Source: Mesonia aquimarina
GTDB lineage: Bacteria; Bacteroidota; Bacteroidia; Flavobacteriales; Flavobacteriaceae
Assembly: GCF_003667275.1 (NCBI RefSeq)
Contig: NZ_RCNV01000005.1
Span: 124,001 to 188,000, forward strand
Direction of reading: 5' to 3'
DNA length: 64,000 nucleotides
The notes under the pieces were generated by a model. That model was given only the letters and a program-made list of their open reading frames with translations. It was not told the origin of the DNA and made no database searches. A program made the position numbers and the translations under genes. The first letter of the stretch is position 1; each line of letters opens with the position of its first letter. Positions 37,010-44,314 of the stretch are shown in pieces.

Positions 37010-37172
37010 AAAAGGCTAACCACAAAAACGCTTCATTACTATACGAAGATAGTTGAATCATGTTTTCTATTATATGAATAAATACGTTTCGCAACAGCAA
37101 AGACCGGTGAAAAGCATCAATTAATATTGAAGTTCTCAAATCGAGAAAATAGCAATATTAACACCGTTCGCG

Positions 37173-37898
37173 CTAAAGAATATAAAACATAAAACCTAGC
37201 TTAAAAGTATTGAGTCCGATATCATCTTGAGTACCTGTGATTTTACCATCAAAAAATGAATTAAGGCTATAATAAACGTGAAAGTTAAAAGTATTATAAC
37301 CAAACGTAAAAGCTAGACCGGTACGCCACCTGTTGAGTTCGGGTACCTTTGTTTGCTTTATTTGTACATTCCCATTCTTAAAATTAGATTTAAAATAATA
37401 AATATACCCCATCCGCACTCCGGCATAAATACGCCAGAACTTATGCGATGTGGGATTAGAAGTACGCCATCTAAACTGTAGAGGTACCTCTACTAAATAA
37501 GTAGTGTATCGATTAGTGTCATAATCAATATCACCATCAATAGGCTCGAAGATAGAATTTCCTTCAGGATCTTCAGAGATCATTAAGTTTAGTCCATAGG
37601 TATTTACTGACCAACCTAGACCAGCACCAAAAGCAATATTTCGTGCTTTGTTAATAGGCATATCTCGAATAAAACCGGCATGCAAACCACCGGAAAACCC
37701 TGATTGGTCAACTCCTGTAGGTGTATTTGTAATTAAGTTAAAGCTAAGCCCTAAATAAAACTGATCTTCACGATAAAGACTATCAATTTTTGTTTCTCCA
37801 ACAACAATAGAGTCTTGTTCGGTTTCCTGTTCAATTTGTGCGATTACAGGAAGAGCAGCAAATAGAAAAAATAAAGTGAAAAAAAGTAACTTTTTCAT
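37173..37898 (-). CDS. PorT-like outer-membrane beta-barrel protein
   Basis: The 241-residue protein has a signal peptide (to about residue 21, ending VIAQ), a short acidic linker and a beta-barrel of alternating aromatic strands (FYLGLSFNLITNTP; IAFGAGLGWSVNTYGLNL; YAGVRMGYIYYFKSNF; FNFHVYYSLNSFF; FKLGFMFYIL). The pattern fits the PorT/OMP_b-brl_2 group of Bacteroidota. Whether it is the T9SS-associated PorT is not certain. It sits downstream of the ExbB/ExbD genes on the same strand, separated by a terminator. Confidence 0.65.
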   Translation of the reverse strand: MKKLLFFTLFFLFAALPVIAQIEQETEQDSIVVGETKIDSLYREDQFYLGLSFNLITNTPTGVDQSGFSGGLHAGFIRDMPINKARNIAFGAGLGWSVNTYGLNLMISEDPEGNSIFEPIDGDIDYDTNRYTTYLVEVPLQFRWRTSNPTSHKFWRIYAGVRMGYIYYFKSNFKNGNVQIKQTKVPELNRWRTGLAFTFGYNTFNFHVYYSLNSFFDGKITGTQDDIGLNTFKLGFMFYIL

Positions 37899-37928
37899 AG
37901 GGAAAAGGTAGCGAATATCTTAAACAAA

Positions 37929-37959
37929 AAAACGAGCTTTTATAGTAAAAGCTCGTTTT
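37929..37959 (-). terminator. Terminator of the ExbB/ExbD operon
   Basis: The arms AAAACGAGCTTTTA (37929-37942) and TAAAAGCTCGTTTT (37946-37959) pair perfectly over 14 bp around a 3-base loop. On the minus strand it is followed by a T-run. It lies 20 bases past the second exbD stop and may reduce read-through into the PorT-like gene. Confidence 0.85.
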
Positions 37960-37978
37960 CATTAATACTACAATAAAT

Positions 37979-38461
37979 TTATTTTAAGTTCTGTGAAGCT
38001 TCACCTGTTTTGGTTGTGTAATTTACACGATAAGCTTCAGCTCTTCTTAACTCATATTTAATGTCAGAAACCATACCCATATTAGTTTCTTCATCAATTT
38101 TTAAAGCGGTTGTTAATTTATCTTGCAGTTCTTCACGTTTAGATTCTCTTTCTTCCAAAATAAACTGCTGGATATCACTGATATTGGCAAATTTATCATT
38201 TAATTGAACACGAGATTCTGTACCAAATTGACCTTGGTAACGCTCACTAGGTTTCCCGGCGTAGATATACATAATTAAATCTTTCTTTTGCAGTTTTTCT
38301 ACTTGATCTGCATAAGGAAGTTCGTTTTCAATCATTAATGTAGTATCTCTCATTACCGTAGCTACCATAAAAAAGAACAGCAACATAAATACAATATCCG
38401 GCAGCGATGCTGTAGATATTGCGGGTAAATCACCACTTTTTTTCTTTTTAAATTTAGACAT
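37979..38461 (-). CDS. ExbD/TolR-family energy-transduction protein (second copy)
   Basis: The 160-residue protein has a Lys-rich cytoplasmic start, one transmembrane helix with the proton-conducting Asp22 (STASLPDIVFMLLFFFMVATVM), and a periplasmic domain. With ExbB it forms the proton channel that energises TonB-type transport. It differs clearly from the neighbouring exbD (23 bases upstream), so the two are not a recent duplication. Confidence 0.9.
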   Translation of the reverse strand: MSKFKKKKSGDLPAISTASLPDIVFMLLFFFMVATVMRDTTLMIENELPYADQVEKLQKKDLIMYIYAGKPSERYQGQFGTESRVQLNDKFANISDIQQFILEERESKREELQDKLTTALKIDEETNMGMVSDIKYELRRAEAYRVNYTTKTGEASQNLK

Positions 38462-38483
38462 AATTAGCTTTTATTAGTCTGAA

Positions 38484-39098
38484 TTAATTTCTCTTCTTAG
38501 GTTCAGCTTCCGAGAGTTTCATTGGAAACATTTCTCTTATCACCTTGATATTTTCCTCAAGTTGCGCTTTATTCCCATCGTAATCCGGACTGTTAAAATC
38601 CTCTTCCATTTTACTAAAAGAAGTTCCGAAAAGACGTTCCGCTTCTCTATTTCTAAGGAAATTATATGCTGCTGTTAACTCATTTCTAACAGCAATATAC
38701 ATTCCGTAATCAGTTTCACGGTCGTTTTGTAAAGAAATAATTGCTTTCACCGGATTATCTGATGATTCAGGATCATTTGCTCCTTGACAATATTCACAAG
38801 TTTCCTTTCCTTGTCCGCCTCCGTTATCTAAAAAAGCAATTGCTTCTTCACGAAGGTCAACAAGTTCCATTTTATCATCTTCAACAAAAAGTTGATTTCC
38901 TCCGTTAATTAACACAAGAAAAATATTCTTTTGCTTTACTGGAGGTGGATCCTGTGGTTCCTCTTCAATTGGCGGCAATTTACTATTCAAGCCCTTATCG
39001 GTTTCAATAGTAGTTGTCACCAAGAAGAAAATTAACAGCAGGAAGGCAATATCTGCCATAGAACCTGCATTTACTTCTGGTGCCGATCTCTTTGCCAT
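38484..39098 (-). CDS. ExbD/TolR-family protein with a CxxC-containing insertion
   Basis: The 204-residue protein has the ExbD transmembrane helix with Asp16 (AGSMADIAFLLLIFFLVTT) and a longer periplasmic domain than usual. A loop around residues 92-114 contains Cys101-Glu-Tyr-Cys104 in an acidic Gly/Asn-rich context. In the oxidising periplasm the pair could form a disulfide or hold a metal; neither can be shown here. It follows the small membrane protein gene by 4 bases and precedes the second exbD. Confidence 0.88.
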   Translation of the reverse strand: MAKRSAPEVNAGSMADIAFLLLIFFLVTTTIETDKGLNSKLPPIEEEPQDPPPVKQKNIFLVLINGGNQLFVEDDKMELVDLREEAIAFLDNGGGQGKETCEYCQGANDPESSDNPVKAIISLQNDRETDYGMYIAVRNELTAAYNFLRNREAERLFGTSFSKMEEDFNSPDYDGNKAQLEENIKVIREMFPMKLSEAEPKKRN

Positions 39099-39102
39099 AA
39101 TA

Positions 39103-39543
39103 TTATTTACTTAATTTTTTTACTCCTGAAAAAATCATTGCTCCAACAGCAATTCCTGCTAAAATATAGAATGTACGTAAGCCCATATTTACAATGGTAA
39201 CCCCTCCGCTAGATAGCATTTCGCCATTATTCATTTCTACAGGTGTTGTTTCTCCAGGAATTAAATAAGCAATAAAAAGAATTACTGCAAAAGCACCTAT
39301 AGATAGCAATGTATTTTTAACATTTCCTGTAAATAAGTCTTTAAGTACAAAAATTAATACTAAGACTAATACAGCAACAATCACCGCATAAGTTAAATAA
39401 ATAAGCGGATTAATCATGCTTGCCTGCAAATCTGCAGAGCCTTCAATTGCATCATCACCTTCGATTACAATTCTTGCAAGAAAAATCAAACCGATAACAC
39501 CGATGACGATGGCTAAATATTTTAAAACTTTATGTAAAGTCAT
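39103..39543 (-). CDS. Small four-helix membrane protein in the ExbBD operon
   Basis: The 146-residue protein has four hydrophobic segments (about 7-24, 48-68, 79-96, 122-141) and short loops. I do not recognise a family beyond an expected association with flavobacterial ExbB/ExbD operons. It sits 26 bases after the ExbB gene and 4 bases before the first exbD, so it is probably a subunit or assembly factor of the same complex. Confidence 0.75.
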   Translation of the reverse strand: MTLHKVLKYLAIVIGVIGLIFLARIVIEGDDAIEGSADLQASMINPLIYLTYAVIVAVLVLVLIFVLKDLFTGNVKNTLLSIGAFAVILFIAYLIPGETTPVEMNNGEMLSSGGVTIVNMGLRTFYILAGIAVGAMIFSGVKKLSK

Positions 39544-39569
39544 AATAGTTATTATCTAATTATAAAAAA

Positions 39570-40370
39570 TTATCCTCTTTTCTTGTAAGCTACAAGAATA
39601 TCAATTAAAGTAATTGATGCATCTTCCATATCATTTACAATACTATCGATTTTTGCAATGATATAGTTATAGAAAATCTGAAGAATAACAGCTACAATAA
39701 GACCAAATACCGTTGTTAACAGTGCAATTTTAATACCACCTGCTACCAAAGAAGGTTGCATATCTCCAGCTGCCTCAATTCTATCAAAGGCTTCAATCAT
39801 ACCTAATACAGTACCCATAAACCCAAGCATTGGTGCAAGAGCAATAAATAAAGAAACCCAAGATACGTTTTTCTCTAACTGTCCCATTTGAACTCCTCCG
39901 TAGGCTACAACCGCTTTTTCTGCAGACTCTATACTTTCATCTGCACGATCTAAACCTTGATAGTAGATAGAAGCAACAGGTCCTTTTGTATTTCTACAAA
40001 CCTCTTTTGCAGCTTCAACACCGCCACTATTTAAAGCATCTTCTACATTTTGAGCTAATTTCTTTGAATTTGTAGTCGATAAGTTCAAATAAATGATACG
40101 CTCAATGGCAATTGCCAATCCAAGAATTAAACATAAAAGTACAATCCCCATAAATACAGGTCCACCTTCTATGAAACGCTTCTTTAACGTCTGATGGAAA
40201 CTTAATTTTTCATCAGTTTGCTCTTCTGCAGTAGCTGCCTGTTCATCATCTTGAACAAAGTTAGCAGTAACAGCAGATGGAAACGCATTTACACTATTTG
40301 TCGCGTTCGCAGTAAGGCCTCCGAAGACCATAATTGTAGCGATTACCAGAATAGAAAATAATCTTTTCAT
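39570..40370 (-). CDS. MotA/TolQ/ExbB proton-channel protein
   Basis: The 266-residue protein starts with an apparent cleavable signal peptide (MKRLFSILVIATIMVFGGLTANA), then a linker and a TolQ/ExbB domain with three membrane helices (about 70-92, 170-192, 212-234). The hallmark WVSLFIALAPMLGFMGTVLGMIEAFD is present, as is LLTTVFGLIVA in the third helix. It is first in the operon: ExbB, small membrane protein, ExbD, ExbD. No tonB gene is adjacent. Confidence 0.92.
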   Translation of the reverse strand: MKRLFSILVIATIMVFGGLTANATNSVNAFPSAVTANFVQDDEQAATAEEQTDEKLSFHQTLKKRFIEGGPVFMGIVLLCLILGLAIAIERIIYLNLSTTNSKKLAQNVEDALNSGGVEAAKEVCRNTKGPVASIYYQGLDRADESIESAEKAVVAYGGVQMGQLEKNVSWVSLFIALAPMLGFMGTVLGMIEAFDRIEAAGDMQPSLVAGGIKIALLTTVFGLIVAVILQIFYNYIIAKIDSIVNDMEDASITLIDILVAYKKRG

Positions 40371-40445
40371 TACGTTTTGTCTTAATTTAATTAGTTAAAG
40401 GGTTAAATATATATAAAAAATCTTAGTTATTAAAAATGTATCTAG

Positions 40446-40533
40446 CAGAGAGGAAGGGATTCGAACCCTCGATACGCTATTAACGCATACACACTTTCCA
40501 GGCGTGCGCCTTCGACCGCTCGGCCACCTCTCT
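40446..40533 (-). tRNA. tRNA-Ser (anticodon GGA)
   Basis: On the minus strand the acceptor stem AGAGAGG pairs with CCTCTCT, followed by discriminator G. The anticodon arm CACGC-CTGGAAA-GTGTG gives GGA. A long variable arm (about 40469-40485) marks it as a class II tRNA, and the T arm GAGGG-TTCGAAT-CCCTT is present. CCA is not encoded. Confidence 0.95.
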
Positions 40534-40608
40534 ATTCATACAAGTTTTATAAAGGGCTGGCAAATAACAAAAAAAAAATTAGTCCTTCAAATATGCTACG
40601 TTAATTTT

Positions 40609-41637
40609 TCATAACATTTCACCACGAAGTGATGTTTCAAAAATAGTCTTAAACACTTTTGACGATAATTCTTTTGGTAACAAATACATCATTTTTGCCA
40701 CTGCCGACTCTGTGGTGATGTCTTTTCCTGAAATTACCCCTATCTCTTCTAAGCGCGTACTTGTTGCATAATGTCCCATAACTACACTACCTCCAATACA
40801 CTGGGTAACATTAACAATAAGAATGCCGTTTTTTATAGCTTTATCTAAAAGATTGATAAACCAATCTTCATTACAAGCGTTTCCGCTTCCATATGTTTCT
40901 AACACAATCCCCTTTAAACCTTTTGCTGAAATCAATTGATTAATAATATTTTCATTAATGCCCGGAAATAATTTTAGCACCATTATATTATTATCCAATT
41001 CTTTATGGACAATTAATTTTTTTCGGCGGTTGGCTTTTTTAATCATTGCCTCGTTAATATCTAAATGAACCCCTGATTCTGCCAAAGCCGGATAATTTAA
41101 AGAACTAAATGCCTGAAAATGTTCGGCATTAATTTTTGTTGTTCGGTTGGCACGATACAACTTATATTCAAAATAAAGTCCGACTTCTGACAACACATTT
41201 TTGCCATTCTTTTTTAAACCCGCTAATTGAATAGAGGTAATGAGGTTTTCTTTAGCATCAGTTCTCAAATCGCCAATAGGTAATTGAGAACCTGTAAAAA
41301 TGATGGGTTTATTTAAATTCTCAAACATAAAACTTAATGCAGAAGATGAATACGACATGGTATCGCTTCCGTGAAGAATCACAAAGCCGTCGTAGGTTTC
41401 ATAACTCTCTTCGATGATTTCTGCTATCTTTAAGTAGTATTCGGGATTCATGTTTGATGAATCTATCGGATTTTCAAAGCTTACGGTTTCAATTTCATGG
41501 TCTAATAGTTTTAATTCGGGAATGCTTTGAAGCAATTCATCAAAATTAAAAGGTCGCAAAGCACCGGTTTCAAAATCTTTGATCATCCCGATAGTTCCTC
41601 CGGTGTATACCAATAATATTTTTGAGTTATTTATCAT
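40609..41637 (-). CDS. ansA: Type I L-asparaginase
   Basis: This 342-residue cytoplasmic enzyme hydrolyses asparagine to aspartate and ammonia. The two catalytic threonine motifs are present: LLVYTGGTIGMI (Thr15 region) and ILHGSDTMSYSSSALSF, plus TGSQLPI and TDAKENL with the catalytic Asp/Lys. It has no signal peptide, which fits the type I (AnsA) class. Its ATG overlaps the tatD stop by 4 bases. Confidence 0.94.
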   Translation of the reverse strand: MINNSKILLVYTGGTIGMIKDFETGALRPFNFDELLQSIPELKLLDHEIETVSFENPIDSSNMNPEYYLKIAEIIEESYETYDGFVILHGSDTMSYSSSALSFMFENLNKPIIFTGSQLPIGDLRTDAKENLITSIQLAGLKKNGKNVLSEVGLYFEYKLYRANRTTKINAEHFQAFSSLNYPALAESGVHLDINEAMIKKANRRKKLIVHKELDNNIMVLKLFPGINENIINQLISAKGLKGIVLETYGSGNACNEDWFINLLDKAIKNGILIVNVTQCIGGSVVMGHYATSTRLEEIGVISGKDITTESAVAKMMYLLPKELSSKVFKTIFETSLRGEML

Positions 41638-42404
41638 GATAAGCCGAATATTTTTTCAGCATTTGCCGAAGTTATTGTTGCTATTTCCTCTTTAGAAATA
41701 CCATAAATTTCTGCCAACTTTTTTTGAACATTCACTATATAACTGCTTTCATTTCGTTTTCCGCGAAATGGTGTGGGTGCTAAATAAGGAGAATCGGTTT
41801 CTAACACAATTTTACTTAAATCAATTTCATCTAAAAACTGATCAATTTTACCGTTCTTAAAAGTTGCTACTCCTCCTATTCCTAAAAGCATATTATAAGA
41901 CAAGGCTTGCTTTGCTTGTATTAAGGTTCCTGTAAAACAATGAAAAATACCATATAAATCTGGAGATTTTTCTTCTTCTAAAATTTGAAAAATCTCATCA
42001 AATGCTTTTCTACAGTGAATTACTATTGGCAATTTATATTTTTTTGCTAATTGAATTTGCTTTCTAAACGCATCTTGCTGTATCGCTAAGGTAGATTTAT
42101 CCCAATGCAAATCGATACCAATTTCACCGATAGCCACAAAATTACGTTGCTGAATTTGCTCTTCAACATGCGCCAATTCTTCTTTATAATTTTCTTGCAC
42201 TGAAACCGGGTGCAAGCCCATCATTAAATACATACGATCCGGATAAGCTTTTTCAAGCGCATACATTGCTGCTGTTGTTGCTGAATCTATAGCGGGTAAG
42301 AAAAACTTTTCTACACCGGCATCAATGGCTCTTTCTATAACTTCTTGACGATCTTCTTCAAAAGCATCGCTATATAAATGCGTATGGGTATCTATTAATT
42401 TCAT
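41634..42404 (-). CDS. TatD-family metal-dependent hydrolase/DNase
   Basis: The 256-residue TIM-barrel enzyme has the TatD metal motifs IDTHTHLYS (His7, His9), IGEIGIDLHWD, IVIHCRKAFDE, GIFHCFTG and ETDSPYLAPTPFRGKRN. Members are 3'-5' DNases or RNases linked to repair; the exact role varies. Its ATG lies only a few bases downstream of a -7 element, so the message may be leaderless. It is co-transcribed with ansA. Confidence 0.94.
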   Translation of the reverse strand: MKLIDTHTHLYSDAFEEDRQEVIERAIDAGVEKFFLPAIDSATTAAMYALEKAYPDRMYLMMGLHPVSVQENYKEELAHVEEQIQQRNFVAIGEIGIDLHWDKSTLAIQQDAFRKQIQLAKKYKLPIVIHCRKAFDEIFQILEEEKSPDLYGIFHCFTGTLIQAKQALSYNMLLGIGGVATFKNGKIDQFLDEIDLSKIVLETDSPYLAPTPFRGKRNESSYIVNVQKKLAEIYGISKEEIATITSANAEKIFGLS

Positions 42405-42408
42405 GCTG

Positions 42409-42441
42409 CAAAGCTAAGAAGTCTTCTGCAAATTCGGCAAA
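42409..42441 (-). promoter_or_regulatory. Promoter of tatD-ansA
   Basis: On the minus strand TTTG (42441-42438) and TAGCTTTG (42416-42409) are 21 bases apart. The start codon follows after 4 bases, so transcription would start at or next to the ATG. Confidence 0.5.
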
Positions 42442-42512
42442 CTTCCCTTCATTATAATTATCTGCTAAGCGCTATCGCCTTTTAAATTTTAAGTTTAATT
42501 AAATTCTTCGGT

Positions 42513-42520
42513 TATCTTTG
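42513..42520 (+). promoter_or_regulatory. Probable -7 element (TATCTTTG) for the retropepsin-like gene
   Basis: An exact TAnnTTTG match 13 bases upstream of the ATG at 42534. A weak TTTA lies 15 bases further upstream. The leader would be very short. Confidence 0.5.
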
Positions 42521-42533
42521 CCAAAAAAAAGTA

Positions 42534-42971
42534 ATGCCTAGTTTAAGAAATCTTTTAACAGATAAAGGTTACCAACGGATAAAACTAACCATCACCGCTA
42601 CCAACCATCTAGAACTTTCTGCGGAAATAAACGGGATAAAAGGAAATTTTATTTTAGATACCGGCGCTTCCAGTTCTTGTGTAGGAACCGATGCAGTAGA
42701 ATACTTCAATCTTTTTGCAGAAGATAGCGATATAAAAGCTGCCGGTGCCGGTGCTACGAATATGTTGACGCGAGTTTCTACTAAAAATGTAATGAAAATC
42801 GGAAAGTGGAAAAAAAAGAAAATTGATCTGGTTGTTTTTGATTTAAGTCATGTAAATCAAGCCTTAAGCGATCATAATGCTGATACCGTTCATGGAATAA
42901 TCGGTGCTGATGTCCTTAAAAAAGGAAAAGCGGTAATCGATTATAAAGGAAAATATGTCTACTTAAAATAA
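42534..42971 (+). CDS. Retropepsin-like aspartic protease domain protein
   Basis: The 145-residue single-domain protein has the retroviral-type active-site motif FILDTGASSSCVG (Asp44 region) and the downstream IIGADVLKKGKAVIDY that packs against it. No signal peptide is seen, so it is probably cytoplasmic, and like retropepsins would work as a dimer. Family members (clan AA, bacterial retropepsin-like) are mostly uncharacterised. It is a single gene with its own -7 element and terminator. Confidence 0.85.
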   Translation: MPSLRNLLTDKGYQRIKLTITATNHLELSAEINGIKGNFILDTGASSSCVGTDAVEYFNLFAEDSDIKAAGAGATNMLTRVSTKNVMKIGKWKKKKIDLVVFDLSHVNQALSDHNADTVHGIIGADVLKKGKAVIDYKGKYVYLK

Positions 42972-43004
42972 AAAAAGCGACTCTTTATTAGGAGTCGCTT
43001 TTTT
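42971..43004. terminator. Bidirectional terminator between the retropepsin-like gene and sucB
   Basis: The arms AAAAAAGCGACTC (42971-42983) and GAGTCGCTTTTTT (42992-43004) pair perfectly over 13 bp and carry A/T runs on both sides. It serves both convergent genes. Confidence 0.92.
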
Positions 43005-43024
43005 GATATAACAAAATAAGTATC

Positions 43025-44275
43025 TTAAAGCTCTAAAGCTTTTTTAATATCACCATCCATTAATAATTCTTCAGGGCTTTCTAAGGCTTCTTTAATCGCC
43101 ACCAAGAAACCTACGGATTCTTTTCCATCAATAATTCTATGATCGTAAGAAAGTGCCAAATACATCATCGGTCTAATTTCAACCTTTCCATCAATTGCTA
43201 CCGGGCGTTCAAGAATATTATGCATTCCTAAAATACCACTTTGCGGTGGATTGATAATTGGCGTAGAAAGCATCGATCCGAAAACACCTCCATTAGAAAT
43301 GGTAAACGTACCTCCAGTCATTTCATCTACTGTTATTTTCCCGTCACGAGCACGTAAAGCTAAGCGTTTTACCTCAGCTTCAACTCCTCTAAAACTTAAG
43401 TTTTCTGCATTTCTAATAACCGGCACCATTAATCCTTTTGGTCCAGAAACAGCAATACTGATATCTTTATAATCGTATGTGATCATTTCTTTTCCATCAA
43501 TCATGCTATTTACCGCAGGATACTCATCCAAGGCTCTAACAACCGCTTTGGTAAAGAACGACATGAAACCTAAACTTACGTCATGTTTTTCTTTAAATTC
43601 TTCTTTGTATTTTTTTCTTAATTCAAAAATTAGCGACATATCAACTTCATTAAAAGTTGTTAGCATTGCCGTTTCATTTTTAGCTCCCACTAAACGCTCT
43701 GCTACCTTTCTACGTAGCATTGACATTTTTTTACGTGTTTCACCTCTTTTCCCGCTACCCGGAGAACCCATAGATGGTTTCGCATTTTCTGCGTCCTCTT
43801 TAGTAATTCTTCCGTTTTTACCGGTCCCTTTTACATCCTTAGCCTCAATCTCTTTTTCTGACAAGATTTTTTTTGCCGCAGGAGAAGGAGTTCCTTCAGC
43901 ATAATTATTATCATCTTGTTTTTGATCTGGAGTAGAAGGCTTAGACGGGGTCTCCTTTTTAGGCTCTAATTTTTCGTCTTCACTTTTTTCTTCATTTGAA
44001 GCTTTATCATCTTCATCATCTCCTCCGCCCGGTTTTTCAGCTTCGGTATCAATAAGACAAACAACTTCTCCAACTGCAACAGCATCACCTTCTTCTGCTT
44101 TTAAAGTGATAATTCCACTTGCTTCTGCTGGAAGTTCTAATGTTGCCTTGTCGCTGTCTACTTCTGCAATTGCTTGATCTTTCTCAACATAATCGCCATC
44201 TTCAACAAGCCATTCTGCTATTTCAACTTCTGTAATAGATTCTCCCGGTGAAGGGACTTTCATTTCTAAAGCCAT
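43025..44275 (-). CDS. sucB: 2-oxoglutarate dehydrogenase E2 (dihydrolipoamide succinyltransferase)
   Basis: This is the TCA-cycle E2 component, 416 residues. The N-terminal lipoyl domain carries Lys43 in [10 protein letters not shown] Lys/Glu/Asp/Pro-rich linker leads to the peripheral subunit-binding domain ([31 protein letters not shown]). The C-terminal catalytic domain ends with the [15 protein letters not shown] motif (catalytic His and Asp). It is 39 bases downstream of sucA on the same strand. Confidence 0.97.
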   Translation of the reverse strand: MALEMKVPSPGESITEVEIAEWLVEDGDYVEKDQAIAEVDSDKATLELPAEASGIITLKAEEGDAVAVGEVVCLIDTEAEKPGGGDDEDDKASNEEKSEDEKLEPKKETPSKPSTPDQKQDDNNYAEGTPSPAAKKILSEKEIEAKDVKGTGKNGRITKEDAENAKPSMGSPGSGKRGETRKKMSMLRRKVAERLVGAKNETAMLTTFNEVDMSLIFELRKKYKEEFKEKHDVSLGFMSFFTKAVVRALDEYPAVNSMIDGKEMITYDYKDISIAVSGPKGLMVPVIRNAENLSFRGVEAEVKRLALRARDGKITVDEMTGGTFTISNGGVFGSMLSTPIINPPQSGILGMHNILERPVAIDGKVEIRPMMYLALSYDHRIIDGKESVGFLVAIKEALESPEELLMDGDIKKALEL

Positions 44276-44314
44276 AATTATATTTATTTCGGTATATCGT
44301 AATTTCTAAATTTA

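Noticed and set aside
42979-43904. Open frames on the plus strand opposite sucB
   Set aside because: They are mirror images of the real minus-strand codons; sucB has complete domain motifs.
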